Source of the DNA: Burkholderiales bacterium | GTDB lineage: Bacteria > Pseudomonadota > Gammaproteobacteria > Burkholderiales > Burkholderiaceae_C | Assembly: GCA_003963075.1 (NCBI GenBank) | Contig: RXJV01000071.1 | Location: 1-58,881 of the forward strand | Direction of reading: 5' to 3' | Length of the DNA stretch: 58,881 bases | In this document: positions 36,318-48,021 of the stretch, one piece after another | How the letters are laid out: every line of letters begins with the position of its first letter | Numbering within the stretch: the first letter of the stretch is position 1 | Made by a program: the position numbers and the translations under genes | The notes under the pieces: model-generated | Told to the model about the DNA's origin: nothing | The model's input: only the letters and a program-made list of their open reading frames with translations | The model's database searches: none

Positions 36318-38570
36318 ATGAGCCGCTTTGCCGCCCTGCTGCCGCGCAGCCTGGTCAGCCGGGTGATGCTGATCTACATGGCGGCGCTGGCGCTGCTGGT
36401 GAGCGTGGGTCTGGTCATCTTCATCATCTACGAGTTCAACTCGACGCTCGAAGACACCGAGGCCGACTCGCAGGCCATGCTGGCGATGCTGGTGCCGATG
36501 ATGGCCGACTCCGCGGTGATCGGCGACTACGACACCATCAAGCGCACGCTGGACCATGCCATCGCCCACCCGCTGTTCGAGCGCGCCGCCTTCATCGACC
36601 TCAAGGGCGCGCGGCTGGAGGTGGTGCGCCAGGACCACCCGGACGCCACGCCGCCGCGCTGGCTGGTGGCGCGCATCGCCGCCCACCTCCAGCCGGTCAA
36701 CGCGCCCATCCATGTCGGCGGGCGCGACTACGGGGTCACGCGGCTGACGCTGTGGAACGAGCGCATCGCGGCCGACATGTGGCAGGCCACCCGCGTGGCC
36801 CTGCTGTTTGCCGTGTTCGGCACGCTGGGCGGGGGTGCCCTGGTCGCCTGGCCGCTGCGGCGCTGGCTGGGCCAGCTCGACCGGGTCAGCGCCCTCGGTG
36901 CCCAGCTCCAGCTCGGCGGCCAGGAGATCCGGCCGGTGCGCACCGACGAGGCGCCGCTGGAGTTCCAGCGCACCTTCGAGATCGTCAATCAGGTGGCCGC
37001 TTCGCTGCAGGCCGAGCGGGCCCAGGCGGCCGTGACCCTGGCCTCGATCGCCGAGGGCGTTGCCACCATCAACCGCAGCGGCGCCATCGTGCTGAGCAAC
37101 CCGGTCTTTGCGCAGCTGCTCGGCACGCCGGCGGCCACGCTGCTCGGGCAGTCGGTCCAGCACGTGCTGCCCGAGCTGGACATCGACCCGGCCACCGAAG
37201 CCGGCTGGCAGGGCCGACGCTTCGAGCACGGCGAGCAGGTGCTGGAGGCCAGCCTCGCCCCGGTGCGCGCCGAACTTGGGCAGGCCGCCGGGGCGGTGCT
37301 GGTGCTGCGCGACGTCAGCGAGCAGCAGGCGCTGGAAAACCGGCTGCGGGCTGAGCTCGATGCCCGGGCCCATGCGATGCAGGCGATGAGCGAGCTGCTC
37401 GGCTCGGCCGGCTCGGCACCGTCGGCCGCGCACAGCAATGCGGTCGAGCAGCTGTCGCGCCAGGTCGGCGACATGGTCGCGCGGCTGCGCCGCCAGACCG
37501 ATCAATTGCGGGCCATCTTCAATCTGACGCCCGACGGCTTCATCGCCTTCGGCGCGGACCGCCGCGTGCAGTACATCAGCCCCGCCTGTGCGCTGCTGAC
37601 CGCGCTGCGCGACCGCGATGTGCTCGAACAGGACGAGGCCGGCCTTGCCGCGCTGCTGCAGGGCCGCTTCGCCGAGCCCGAGCACCAGCGCCCGTTGCGG
37701 CTGCAGGACCTGCGCGACGAGCCCCGCATCGTCAAGATGGCCCGGCCGATGCCGCGCATCCTGTCGCTCGCGCTGCACGACGGCGGCGGGACCGAGACGC
37801 CGCAGCTGCTGCACATCCGCGATGTCAGCCAGCAGTTCGAGGTGGACCGGCTCAAGAGCGAGTTCCTGACCACCGCCGCGCACGAGCTGCGCACCCCGAT
37901 GACCAGCGTGCTGGGCTTTGCCGAACTGCTGATCCAGCGCGACTACACGCCCGAGCGGCAGCGCGAACTGCTGCAGCGCATCCACCGCCAGAGCCGCGCG
38001 ATGATGGACATCCTCGACGAGCTGCTCGACCTGGCCCGGATCGAATCGCGTCATGCGCTGGATTTCCAGTTCTGCCCGGTCGAGCTGCCGGCGCTGTGCC
38101 GCCAGACCGTGGACGACTTCGGCGCGCCGGACGGCCGCGAGCCGCCGGCCCTGGACCTGGCGTTGGCACTGCCGGCACCCTGGGTGCATGTGGACCCGGC
38201 CAAGCTGGGCCAGGCGCTGCGCAACCTGCTGTCCAACGCCTACAAGTACTCGCCGGGCGGCGGCAGCGTCACGCTGCGCCTGCTGCGCCACGGCGCCGGC
38301 GAGGTGGACATCGAGGTGGAAGACCGCGGCATCGGCATGAACGCCGAGGAACTGGAGCGGGTCACCGAACGCTTCTACCGGGCCGACCGCTCCGGCGCCA
38401 TTCCGGGCACGGGCCTGGGCATGGCCATCGTCAAGGAGATCGTCGAGCTGATGGGCGGCAGCCTGCACTTGCGCAGCGAGCCCGGCCGCGGCACCACGGC
38501 CACGCTGCGGCTGCCGCTCACGGACGCACCCGACTCCGCCCCTGCCACCAGCGCCGCAGCCGCAGCCTGA
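36318..38570 (+). CDS. Sensor histidine kinase paired with a PhnD-like binding protein
   Basis: The 750-residue protein has two transmembrane segments flanking a periplasmic region (residues 18-40 and about 155-175), then HAMP-like and PAS regions (GAIVLSNPVFAQLLGTPAATLLG, NLTPDGFIAFGADRRVQYIS). HisKA follows with H522 in TTAAHELRTPMTSVLGFAELL. The HATPase has LRNLLSNAYKYSPGGG (N box), EDRGIGMN (G1) and GTGLGMAIVKEIVELMGG (G2). It starts ten bases after the PhnD-like gene, suggesting that ligand-bound PhnD-like protein signals through its periplasmic domain. No response regulator adjoins it. Its last 53 bases overlap, tail to tail, a minus-strand gene. Confidence 0.88.
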   Translation: MSRFAALLPRSLVSRVMLIYMAALALLVSVGLVIFIIYEFNSTLEDTEADSQAMLAMLVPMMADSAVIGDYDTIKRTLDHAIAHPLFERAAFIDLKGARLEVVRQDHPDATPPRWLVARIAAHLQPVNAPIHVGGRDYGVTRLTLWNERIAADMWQATRVALLFAVFGTLGGGALVAWPLRRWLGQLDRVSALGAQLQLGGQEIRPVRTDEAPLEFQRTFEIVNQVAASLQAERAQAAVTLASIAEGVATINRSGAIVLSNPVFAQLLGTPAATLLGQSVQHVLPELDIDPATEAGWQGRRFEHGEQVLEASLAPVRAELGQAAGAVLVLRDVSEQQALENRLRAELDARAHAMQAMSELLGSAGSAPSAAHSNAVEQLSRQVGDMVARLRRQTDQLRAIFNLTPDGFIAFGADRRVQYISPACALLTALRDRDVLEQDEAGLAALLQGRFAEPEHQRPLRLQDLRDEPRIVKMARPMPRILSLALHDGGGTETPQLLHIRDVSQQFEVDRLKSEFLTTAAHELRTPMTSVLGFAELLIQRDYTPERQRELLQRIHRQSRAMMDILDELLDLARIESRHALDFQFCPVELPALCRQTVDDFGAPDGREPPALDLALALPAPWVHVDPAKLGQALRNLLSNAYKYSPGGGSVTLRLLRHGAGEVDIEVEDRGIGMNAEELERVTERFYRADRSGAIPGTGLGMAIVKEIVELMGGSLHLRSEPGRGTTATLRLPLTDAPDSAPATSAAAAA

Positions 38571-39021
38571 ACGCGCGCGCGGTGCGCCACACCGCGCTGG
38601 CCCGCACCCAGGCGAGCAGCTCGGCCTTCCAGGCCGTCCAGCGCGCGTAGAAGCGGGCGAACCAGGGCAGCTGCATCAGCGCCGGCTGGATCAGCTGGAA
38701 CAGCCAGGCCAGCAGCGCCGTGCCCACCAGCTTGGCCGCAATGATGATGCCGACGCCGAGCAGGGCATGGCCCCGGGTCACCAGCCACACGGCCGCCAGC
38801 TTGACCGGCAGGATGAGCAGGCTCGGCAGCACCAGCACGACAAAGGCCCAGCGCGGCGGCAGCCGCCGCAGCAGGCCTTCGAGCTGCCGGATGACCGGCA
38901 GCCGCGCCAGCAGCGCGAACGCACGCCGCAGCGGCTCCCAGCCCCATTCCTCGAAGAGGATGAGCAGGGCGAGGACGACGCGGAACAGCCAGCGCAGCGG
39001 AGCGAACAGGAGTTTGAGCAT
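38518..39021 (-). CDS. Small membrane protein, hypothetical
   Basis: The 167-residue product starts MLKLLFAPLRWLFRVVLALL and has three hydrophobic segments: about 8-25, 56-80 (WAFVVLVLPSLLILPVKLAAVWLV) and 86-112 (GVGIIIAAKLVGTALLAWLFQ). Its Arg-rich C-terminus (RLRLRRWWQGRSRVR) is probably cytoplasmic. The frame is open further upstream, but that region has no good coding character. It overlaps the end of the upstream histidine kinase by 53 bases on the opposite strand and lies 39 bases upstream of the tgt stop codon, so it may share tgt's transcript direction. No family is recognised. Confidence 0.6.
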   Translation of the reverse strand: MLKLLFAPLRWLFRVVLALLILFEEWGWEPLRRAFALLARLPVIRQLEGLLRRLPPRWAFVVLVLPSLLILPVKLAAVWLVTRGHALLGVGIIIAAKLVGTALLAWLFQLIQPALMQLPWFARFYARWTAWKAELLAWVRASAVWRTARAFRLRLRRWWQGRSRVRP

Positions 39022-39059
39022 GCCGCGATCTTCAGGCGCGGCGCAGCGGGTGCCGAAGG

Positions 39060-42234
<3,175 letters not shown>

Positions 42235-42455
42235 GGAGATGTTTGAGGGCCGAACAGACCCGTGCCAAAAATGGAGGCCTGCATTGTCCCCGAGCGCCTC
42301 CCACCCCTCACCTGGCCCATCACCCGACCCCTCCCTTGACCCAACGCAAGGACGCCGGCCGACCACAGTGGGAGCATGGGCCCGAGGAGTCTGCAAGCCC
42401 CGGCCGCACCTTGATGAGCGCAGGCCGGGGCCACCTCGCCAACCCTGGAGAAGCC

Positions 42456-42824
42456 ATGTTCCACGCCGTCGTCCATCTCGACCATCACCATGCCCAGGTG
42501 CTGCACTTTGATGCCCACCAGGTTCACGCCGCGCGCATCGAGCCCCACCACCAGCGCCACCATGGCAGCGGCGAGCGCGACGAGCAGGAGCTGTTCGCCG
42601 CGGTCTGCCAGGCCGTGCAGGACACCCGCGAGGTGCTGGTGACCGGCTCGCACCCGGTGATCGCGCAGTTCCGCCACTATGTCGAGGCCCGGCGGCCACA
42701 GCTCGCGCCCCGCATGGCCGACTACCGCCCCGCGGACACCCTCAGCCAGGGGCAGCTGCTGGCCATGGCCCGCCAGTTCTTCGTGGCCTTTGACCGCATG
42801 GCGGGCGTGCCGACACCGAGCTGA
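42456..42824 (+). CDS. Small histidine-rich protein ('translational machinery protein' type)
   Basis: The 122-residue product begins [19 protein letters not shown] and has a His-rich first third (11 or more His up to about residue 36: [25 protein letters not shown]). A predicted helical portion follows ([32 protein letters not shown]). This resembles a small family annotated in Burkholderiales as 'translational machinery protein', related to the eRF1/Pelota-type central fold; the name is from memory and weak. A CTGGAG ribosome site lies just before the ATG. His clusters could bind metal. It is a single gene with no operon partner. Confidence 0.55.
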   Translation: MFHAVVHLDHHHAQVLHFDAHQVHAARIEPHHQRHHGSGERDEQELFAAVCQAVQDTREVLVTGSHPVIAQFRHYVEARRPQLAPRMADYRPADTLSQGQLLAMARQFFVAFDRMAGVPTPS

Positions 42825-42926
42825 AGCCGCGCCGGGCCGGCGCAGGGCTGGCGCATCCGGACGCCACGGTCACGCGCGGGTCAGAGCGAGCACCTAGACT
42901 CGCGCCGCCCTGACCTCCCGCCCGTC

Positions 42927-43679
42927 GTGAAGCGCCGCTCCTGTCTCGCCCTGACCGCCCTGCTGACCGCCCTGCCGCCTGCCCTGGCAACCCCGGCCGG
43001 GCCGGGGCTGTTCGGGTTCACCGAAAACCTGCCACCGTTGAACTACCTGGACGCGGGCGGCCCGCAGGGCTTCAGCGTCGAGTTGCTGCGCCTGATGGCT
43101 GACACGGCGGGCCTGCCGCTGGCGCTGGAGGTGCTGCCCTGGCAGCGCGCCCTTCAGCAGGCCGAGAGCCAGGCGGGCAGCGTGCTGTTCTCGCTGACCC
43201 GCACGCCGGAGCGCGAGGCCCAGTTCCAATGGGTGGGCCCGATCGCGCCGCGGCGTGTGCTGCTCTACAAGCTCGCCAGCCGCACCGAACTGCGGCTGAA
43301 CCGGCTGGACGAGCTCGGCACCGCACGCATCGGCGTGGTGCGAGATTCGGCGGCCGACCGGTATCTGCAGTCGCTTGGCCTCAAGCCCGGCGTGCAGTTG
43401 GAACCGGCTCTGGACGATGCCACCAATGTGCGCAAGCTGCTGGCCGGACGCATGGAATTCGCGGCGCTGCTGGACTGGGCGGCGACCTGGAATCTGCGCC
43501 AGTTGCGGCGGCCCGAGGATGCGCTGCAACCGGTGCTGGAGCTGGAAGCCAGCCGCGCCTACTGGTTTGGCCTGCGCTCGGACGCCGACCCCGGCCTCGT
43601 GAGGCGCCTGCAAGCCGCTTTGGACACGCTCAAGCGCGACGGCCGCTACGACAAGCTCAGGCAGCGCTACCTGCGCTGA
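42927..43679 (+). CDS. ABC-type substrate-binding protein (family 3)
   Basis: The 250-residue periplasmic protein starts at GTG 42927 with a short signal (KRRSCLALTALLTALPPALATPA). Conserved features are ENLPPLNYLDAGGPQGFSVELLRLMADTAGLPL, GSVLFSLTRTPEREAQFQWVGPI and RIGVVRDSAADRYLQSLGL, as in amino-acid-type solute-binding proteins. No transporter genes are adjacent. The sequence differs from the binding protein at 40311, so the two are not a recent duplication. recG starts 23 bases after its stop in the same direction. Confidence 0.75.
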   Translation: MKRRSCLALTALLTALPPALATPAGPGLFGFTENLPPLNYLDAGGPQGFSVELLRLMADTAGLPLALEVLPWQRALQQAESQAGSVLFSLTRTPEREAQFQWVGPIAPRRVLLYKLASRTELRLNRLDELGTARIGVVRDSAADRYLQSLGLKPGVQLEPALDDATNVRKLLAGRMEFAALLDWAATWNLRQLRRPEDALQPVLELEASRAYWFGLRSDADPGLVRRLQAALDTLKRDGRYDKLRQRYLR

Positions 43680-43701
43680 GCAAGCCGTACGCGCCGGCAC
43701 A

Positions 43702-45825
43702 ATGCCGGCCATGTCCGAGGCCCGCGCCAAGTCCGCCCCGCAAAAAGCGATGGAAAAGCTCGGCCTGGTGCGCGACATCGACCTCGCCCTGCACCTGCCG
43801 CTGCGCTACGAGGACGAGACCCGCATCATCCCCATCGCCGCGCTGCACGACAACGAGCCGGCCCAGGTGGAGGGCGTGGTGGTGGACTGCCAGGTCGAGC
43901 TGCGCAGCCGCCGCCAGCTGCTGGTGCGGCTGAAGGACGACAGCGGCACGCTGCTGCTGCGCTTCCTGCACTTCTACCCTTCGCAGCAGAAGCAGATGTC
44001 GGCCGCCACGCGGCTGCGGGTGCGGGGCGAGGCCCGCATCGGCTTCTTCGGCCGCGAGATGGTGCACCCGGTCGTCAAGGTGGTGGACGAGGACACGCCG
44101 CTGGCCCAGTCGCTCACGCCGGTCTACCCGGCCTCGGCCCAGCTGCCCCAGGCCTATCTGCGCAAGGCCGTGGCCTCGGGCCTGGCGCGGGCGGACCTGC
44201 GCGAGATCCTGCCGCCCGGCACGGTGCCGCGCGGCCTGCCGACGCTGAAAGAAGCGCTGACCTATCTGCACCACCCGCCGCCCAGTGCGTCGCTGGCGGC
44301 CCTGCACGAGCACCAGCATCCGGCCTGGCACCGGCTCAAGTTCGAGGAGCTGCTGGCCCAGCAGCTGTCGCAGCTGCAGGCCCAGCGTGAGCGCGCGCTG
44401 CTGGTGGCCCCGGCGCTGCGCGCGCGGCCTGGCGGCCTGCACGAAAGGCTGCTGGCGGCCCTGCCCTTCCAGCTGACCGGCGCGCAGCAGCGCGTGGCCG
44501 AGGAGATCGCCCAGGACCTGGCACGCCCGCAGCCCACCCACCGGCTGCTGCAGGGCGACGTGGGCTCGGGCAAGACCGTGGTGGCCGCGCTGGCCGCGGC
44601 GGTGGCCATCGATGCGGGCTGGCAGTGCGCGCTGATGGCGCCCACCGAGATCCTGGCCGAGCAACACTTCCGCAAGCTGATCGGCTGGCTGGAGCCGCTG
44701 GGGCTGAAGGTGGCCTGGATCACCGGCAGCGTGAAAGGCAAGGCGCGGCAGAAGATGCTGGACGCCGCCGCCTCGGGCGAGGCTCAGCTCATCGTCGGCA
44801 CGCATGCCGTCATCGAGGACAAGGTGAAGTTCGCCAAGCTCGGCCTGGCCGTCATCGACGAGCAGCACCGCTTCGGCGTGGCGCAGCGGCTCGCCTTGCG
44901 GGACAAGTTGAAGGCGGGCGCCGACGCCGGGAGGCCCCAAGGCGGCGCGCGCCCCCTCGGGGGGCAGGAGCCGCAGGCGACGTGGGGGTCAACAGTTCCT
45001 TTGGAGCCTCACCTGCTGATGATGAGCGCAACGCCCATCCCGCGCACGCTGGCGATGACCTATTTCGCCGACCTGGACGTGTCCACCATCGACGAGCTGC
45101 CGCCCGGCCGCAGCCCCATCGTGACCAAGGTGTTCACCGAGTCCAAGCGCCACGATGTGGTGGACAAGATCCGGTCGGCGGTGGCCGACGGCGCGCAGGT
45201 GTACTGGGTCTGCCCGCTGGTGGAGGAGAGCGAGGCGGTGGACCTGCGCAATGCCACCGAGACGCATGCGGAGCTGAGCGCCGCTCTGCCCGGCGTGAGC
45301 GTGGGCCTGCTGCACGGGCGCATGTCGCCCACCGACAAGGCCGCCGTGATGGCGCAGTTCTCCGGCGGCGCGATGAGCGTGCTGGTGGCGACCACCGTCA
45401 TCGAAGTCGGCGTGGACGTGCCCAATGCCAGCCTGATGGTGATCGAGCATGCCGAGCGCTTCGGCCTCGCGCAGCTGCACCAGCTGCGTGGGCGCGTGGG
45501 GCGCGGCGCCAAGGCCAGCGTGTGCGTGCTGATCTACAGCCCGCCGCTGTCCGACACCGGCAAGGCGCGGCTCAAGGCCATGGCCGAGACGACCGACGGC
45601 TTCGAGATCGCGCGGCGCGACCTCGACATCCGCGGCCCGGGCGAGTTCATGGGCGCGCGCCAGAGCGGCGCCGAGCTGCTGCGCTTTGCCGACCTGCAGG
45701 AGGACGCGCCGCTGCTCGTCGCCGCCCGAGCCCTGGCGCCGCGGCTGCTGGACGAGCACCCGGAGGCCGCACGCCGCCAGGTGGCGCGCTGGCTCGGCAC
45801 CAAGGCGGAGTTTTTGAAAGCCTGA
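43702..45825 (+). CDS. recG: ATP-dependent DNA helicase RecG with an in-frame insertion
   Basis: The 707-residue product is the branch-migration helicase RecG, which remodels stalled forks. Landmarks are the wedge/OB region in the N-terminal third, Walker A LLQGDVGSGKTVVAALAAA, motif II VIDEQHRFGVAQRLALRDK, motif III MMSATPIPRTLAMTYFADLD and the C-terminal QVYWVCPLVEESE with QLHQLRGRVGRG. Between motif II and III, residues 404-436 (about LKAGADAGRPQGG to TVPLEPH) do not belong to normal RecG, which has only a short loop here. The insert is encoded by a GC-rich repeat at 44930-44998. The frame is kept, so the protein may still be active. ATG at 43702 or, four codons in, 43711 may start the protein. 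Confidence 0.92.
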   Translation: MPAMSEARAKSAPQKAMEKLGLVRDIDLALHLPLRYEDETRIIPIAALHDNEPAQVEGVVVDCQVELRSRRQLLVRLKDDSGTLLLRFLHFYPSQQKQMSAATRLRVRGEARIGFFGREMVHPVVKVVDEDTPLAQSLTPVYPASAQLPQAYLRKAVASGLARADLREILPPGTVPRGLPTLKEALTYLHHPPPSASLAALHEHQHPAWHRLKFEELLAQQLSQLQAQRERALLVAPALRARPGGLHERLLAALPFQLTGAQQRVAEEIAQDLARPQPTHRLLQGDVGSGKTVVAALAAAVAIDAGWQCALMAPTEILAEQHFRKLIGWLEPLGLKVAWITGSVKGKARQKMLDAAASGEAQLIVGTHAVIEDKVKFAKLGLAVIDEQHRFGVAQRLALRDKLKAGADAGRPQGGARPLGGQEPQATWGSTVPLEPHLLMMSATPIPRTLAMTYFADLDVSTIDELPPGRSPIVTKVFTESKRHDVVDKIRSAVADGAQVYWVCPLVEESEAVDLRNATETHAELSAALPGVSVGLLHGRMSPTDKAAVMAQFSGGAMSVLVATTVIEVGVDVPNASLMVIEHAERFGLAQLHQLRGRVGRGAKASVCVLIYSPPLSDTGKARLKAMAETTDGFEIARRDLDIRGPGEFMGARQSGAELLRFADLQEDAPLLVAARALAPRLLDEHPEAARRQVARWLGTKAEFLKA
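44930..44998 (+). repeat. GC-rich interspersed-type repeat inside recG
   Basis: The DNA reads GGAGGCCCCAAGGCGGCGCG, then CGCCCCCTCGGGGGGCAG, then GAGCCGCAGGCGACGTGGGGGTCAAC in the remaining part. The CCCCCTCGGGGGG core is a short inverted repeat, and the whole looks like the GC-rich intergenic repeats common in Comamonadaceae and related Burkholderiales. It adds about 25 codons without breaking the reading frame of recG. Assignment to that repeat class is from memory, and no second copy was noticed in the window. Confidence 0.6.
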
Positions 45826-45888
45826 CCGACGCGCGTTCAAGCGCTGGCGATGTCTCGCAGCGCCTGCGCGGCCTGCTGGGCGGCGTGC

Positions 45889-46077
45889 CTACTTGCAGGT
45901 GAAGCTCTTGGCGTTGACTTCCTTCACATTGCCGGCGCCGCAGGTCGCCAGGGCCTGCTCGCTCATGCGGGTGACGGCGGCCGTGTCGGGCATGCTGTTG
46001 ACGGGCGGGGCGATCACGCAGGCGCTGAGCAGGGCAGAAGCGGTCAGCGCAACGGCAACGGTGGTGAAGCGGCTCAT
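45889..46077 (-). CDS. Small lipoprotein, hypothetical
   Basis: The 62-residue product has a typical lipoprotein signal: MSRFTTVAVALTASALLSAC, lipobox LSAC with Cys20. A short mature part follows with further cysteines in ATCGAGN and FTCK near the end, possibly one disulfide. It would be anchored in the envelope. It lies between recG and the phosphofructokinase gene and stands alone on the minus strand. No family is recognised, and the short length limits certainty. Confidence 0.65.
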   Translation of the reverse strand: MSRFTTVAVALTASALLSACVIAPPVNSMPDTAAVTRMSEQALATCGAGNVKEVNAKSFTCK

Positions 46078-46198
46078 TCGAGTTCTCGGCAGGGGTTGAT
46101 GACGGCGCGCATGCTCGCCGCCGCAGGCCGTGCTGTCGCTCGCGGCGTGACGAAGCGTCGAGCCGTCGGGTCAGGCTGCAGCCCGGCCCGATGCCCGG

Positions 46199-47308
46199 TC
46201 AGTCCCCCAGGCAGACGCCCAGCTCGCGGGCCGTGGCCAGGGTGTCGCCGTCCAAGGGCACGGCCTTCATGCGGCCGGCCACCTGGGCCAGGGGCACCGA
46301 GCGAACCTCATTGCCATCCAGCGCCACCATCACGCCGTCCTGGCCCGCCGCCAGCGCCCGCACCGCCGCCGCGCCGAAGCGCAGCGCGGCCACGCGGTCG
46401 AAGGCGCTCGGGCTGCCGCCGCGCAGCAGGTGGCCGAGCACCACGCAGCGGGCGTCCTTGCCCGTGAGCCGCGCCAGCGCGGCGCTCACCTGCTCGCCCA
46501 TGCCGCCCAGGCGCTCGGCATGGCCGGCCTCAGCCTCGGGCAACAGCGCCCGGGTGCCGTCGCGCGGGCAGGCGCCCTCGGCCACCACGACGATGGAATA
46601 GGCCCGGCCCTCGGCGTCGCGCTGGCGCACCCGCTCGGCCAGGCAGGCCAGGTCGAACGGCAGCTCGGGCAGCAGGATGGCGTGGGCGCCGCCGGCCAGG
46701 CCGGCATGCAGCGCGATCCATCCGGCGTATCGGCCCATCACCTCCACCACCAGCACGCGGTGGTGGCTGGCCGCCGTGGTGTGCAGGCGGTCGATGCATT
46801 CGGTGGCAAAGCCCACGGCGGTGTCGAAGCCGAAGGTCGTGACGGTGCCGTCGAGGTCGTTGTCGATGGTCTTGGGCACACCCACCACGCGCAGGCCGCG
46901 CTGGGCCAGCCGGTGGGCGATGGCCAGCGAGCCGTCACCGCCGATGGCCACGAGGGCGTCGACGCCCTCGCGGGCCAGCGCGTCCAGCAGGTCCTGCGAG
47001 CGGTCCTGCAGCACCACGCGGCCGTCGGCCTGCGGCATCGGGTAGGCGAAGGGATCGCCGTGGTTGGTCGAGCCCAGCAGCGTGCCGCCGGTGGCCGCGA
47101 GGCCCTCGACACGCGCGGGCGTGAGCTCGACGCCGCCGCCCTGCGGGTAGCACTCGGGCCGCAGCAGGCCGTCATAGCCGTCGCGGATGCCGATGCAGGC
47201 CCAGCCCTGGCGCGCCGCCGCGTGCGCGACGGCGTACAGCACGGCGTTCAGGCCCGGCGCATCGCCCCCGCCGGTGGTGACGGCGATACGGCGGATGGTT
47301 GAGGTCAC
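46199..47308 (-). CDS. pfkA: 6-phosphofructokinase
   Basis: The 369-residue enzyme phosphorylates fructose 6-phosphate. Motifs are TTGGGDAPGLNAVLY (phosphate donor site, about residues 11-25), GGDGS (residues 123-127), PKTIDND (145-151) and MGRYAGWIA. Gly in GGDGS fits ATP use, since pyrophosphate-dependent enzymes have Asp there, while Lys in PKTIDND is the form seen in the pyrophosphate and mixed group; donor choice is therefore uncertain. It starts at GTG 47308, overlapping the stop of the LytTR regulator gene (GTGA), so the kinase-regulator-phosphofructokinase genes are coupled. A tie between signalling and glycolysis is suggested by this arrangement. Confidence 0.9.
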   Translation of the reverse strand: MTSTIRRIAVTTGGGDAPGLNAVLYAVAHAAARQGWACIGIRDGYDGLLRPECYPQGGGVELTPARVEGLAATGGTLLGSTNHGDPFAYPMPQADGRVVLQDRSQDLLDALAREGVDALVAIGGDGSLAIAHRLAQRGLRVVGVPKTIDNDLDGTVTTFGFDTAVGFATECIDRLHTTAASHHRVLVVEVMGRYAGWIALHAGLAGGAHAILLPELPFDLACLAERVRQRDAEGRAYSIVVVAEGACPRDGTRALLPEAEAGHAERLGGMGEQVSAALARLTGKDARCVVLGHLLRGGSPSAFDRVAALRFGAAAVRALAAGQDGVMVALDGNEVRSVPLAQVAGRMKAVPLDGDTLATARELGVCLGD

Positions 47309-48021
47309 AGCTCCAGCCTTTCTCGCAGCAGTTTGGCCTGGCGGCGCGAGACCTCGACGCGGTGGCCGCTGCGCAGCGTCACGCGATAGCCCTCGTTGCT
47401 CCAGGGCTCGATGCCCTGCACCCAGCGCAGGTTGATCAGGTGGCTGCGGCTGGCGCGGAAGAACAGCTGCGGGTCCAGCTTTTCTTCCAACGCGGTGAGG
47501 CTGCGGTGGATCAGCGGGCGCTGGCCGTCGAACCAGGCCTGGGCGTAGTTGCCGCAGGACTCGAAGCCGGCGATGTCGCCCAGCCGCACGAACCAGCAGC
47601 GCTCGCCATCGCGCAGGAAGACCATGTCGTCCACGCCCTTGGTGCCGCTCGCGGCCGCCGCGGGCGCGGGGCGCAGGCGCTCGCGGGCCTTGGCCAGCGC
47701 GGCCTCCAGCCGCTCGGGGTCGATGGGCTTGAGCAGGTAGTCCAGCGCATTGCGCTCGAAGGCGGCGAGCGCGTGCTGGTCGTAGGCGGTCGTGAACACC
47801 ACCAGCGGCAGCTGCTCCAGCTGGTCCAGCAGGTCGAAGCCCGTGGCGCCGGGCAGCTCCACGTCCAGCAGCAGCAGCTCGGGCTGGAGCTGCTCGATGG
47901 CCTCGCGCGCGGCGGCCAGCTCGGCCGCCTCGCCGACGATGTCGGCATCCGGCACCGCGGCCAGCAGGGTGCGCAGTTCCTGGCGGGCCAGGCGCGAGTC
48001 CTCGACGATGAAGATCTTCAT
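47305..48021 (-). CDS. LytTR-family response regulator (AlgR/LytR type)
   Basis: The 238-residue product has a receiver domain (residues 1-115) with phospho-Asp53 in ELLLLDVELPGATGFDLLDQL, acidic pocket E7/D8 in IVEDSRLAR, and K near KPIDPERLEAAL. The C-terminal LytTR DNA-binding domain carries ERCWFVRLGDIAGFESCGNY and RSHLINLRWVQGIEPWSNEGYRVTLRSG. It overlaps the upstream kinase gene by four bases and the downstream phosphofructokinase gene by four. It is probably activated by that kinase and controls genes not in this window, or its own operon. No target sites were found. Confidence 0.9.
   Translation of the reverse strand: MKIFIVEDSRLARQELRTLLAAVPDADIVGEAAELAAAREAIEQLQPELLLLDVELPGATGFDLLDQLEQLPLVVFTTAYDQHALAAFERNALDYLLKPIDPERLEAALAKARERLRPAPAAAASGTKGVDDMVFLRDGERCWFVRLGDIAGFESCGNYAQAWFDGQRPLIHRSLTALEEKLDPQLFFRASRSHLINLRWVQGIEPWSNEGYRVTLRSGHRVEVSRRQAKLLRERLEL

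Noticed and set aside
34968-38468. 1166-codon minus-strand frame
   Set aside because: It lies antisense to the PhnD-like and histidine kinase genes and part of the MFS-acyltransferase gene, and shows only low-complexity His/Arg/Gln-rich sequence. Real motifs are on the plus strand.
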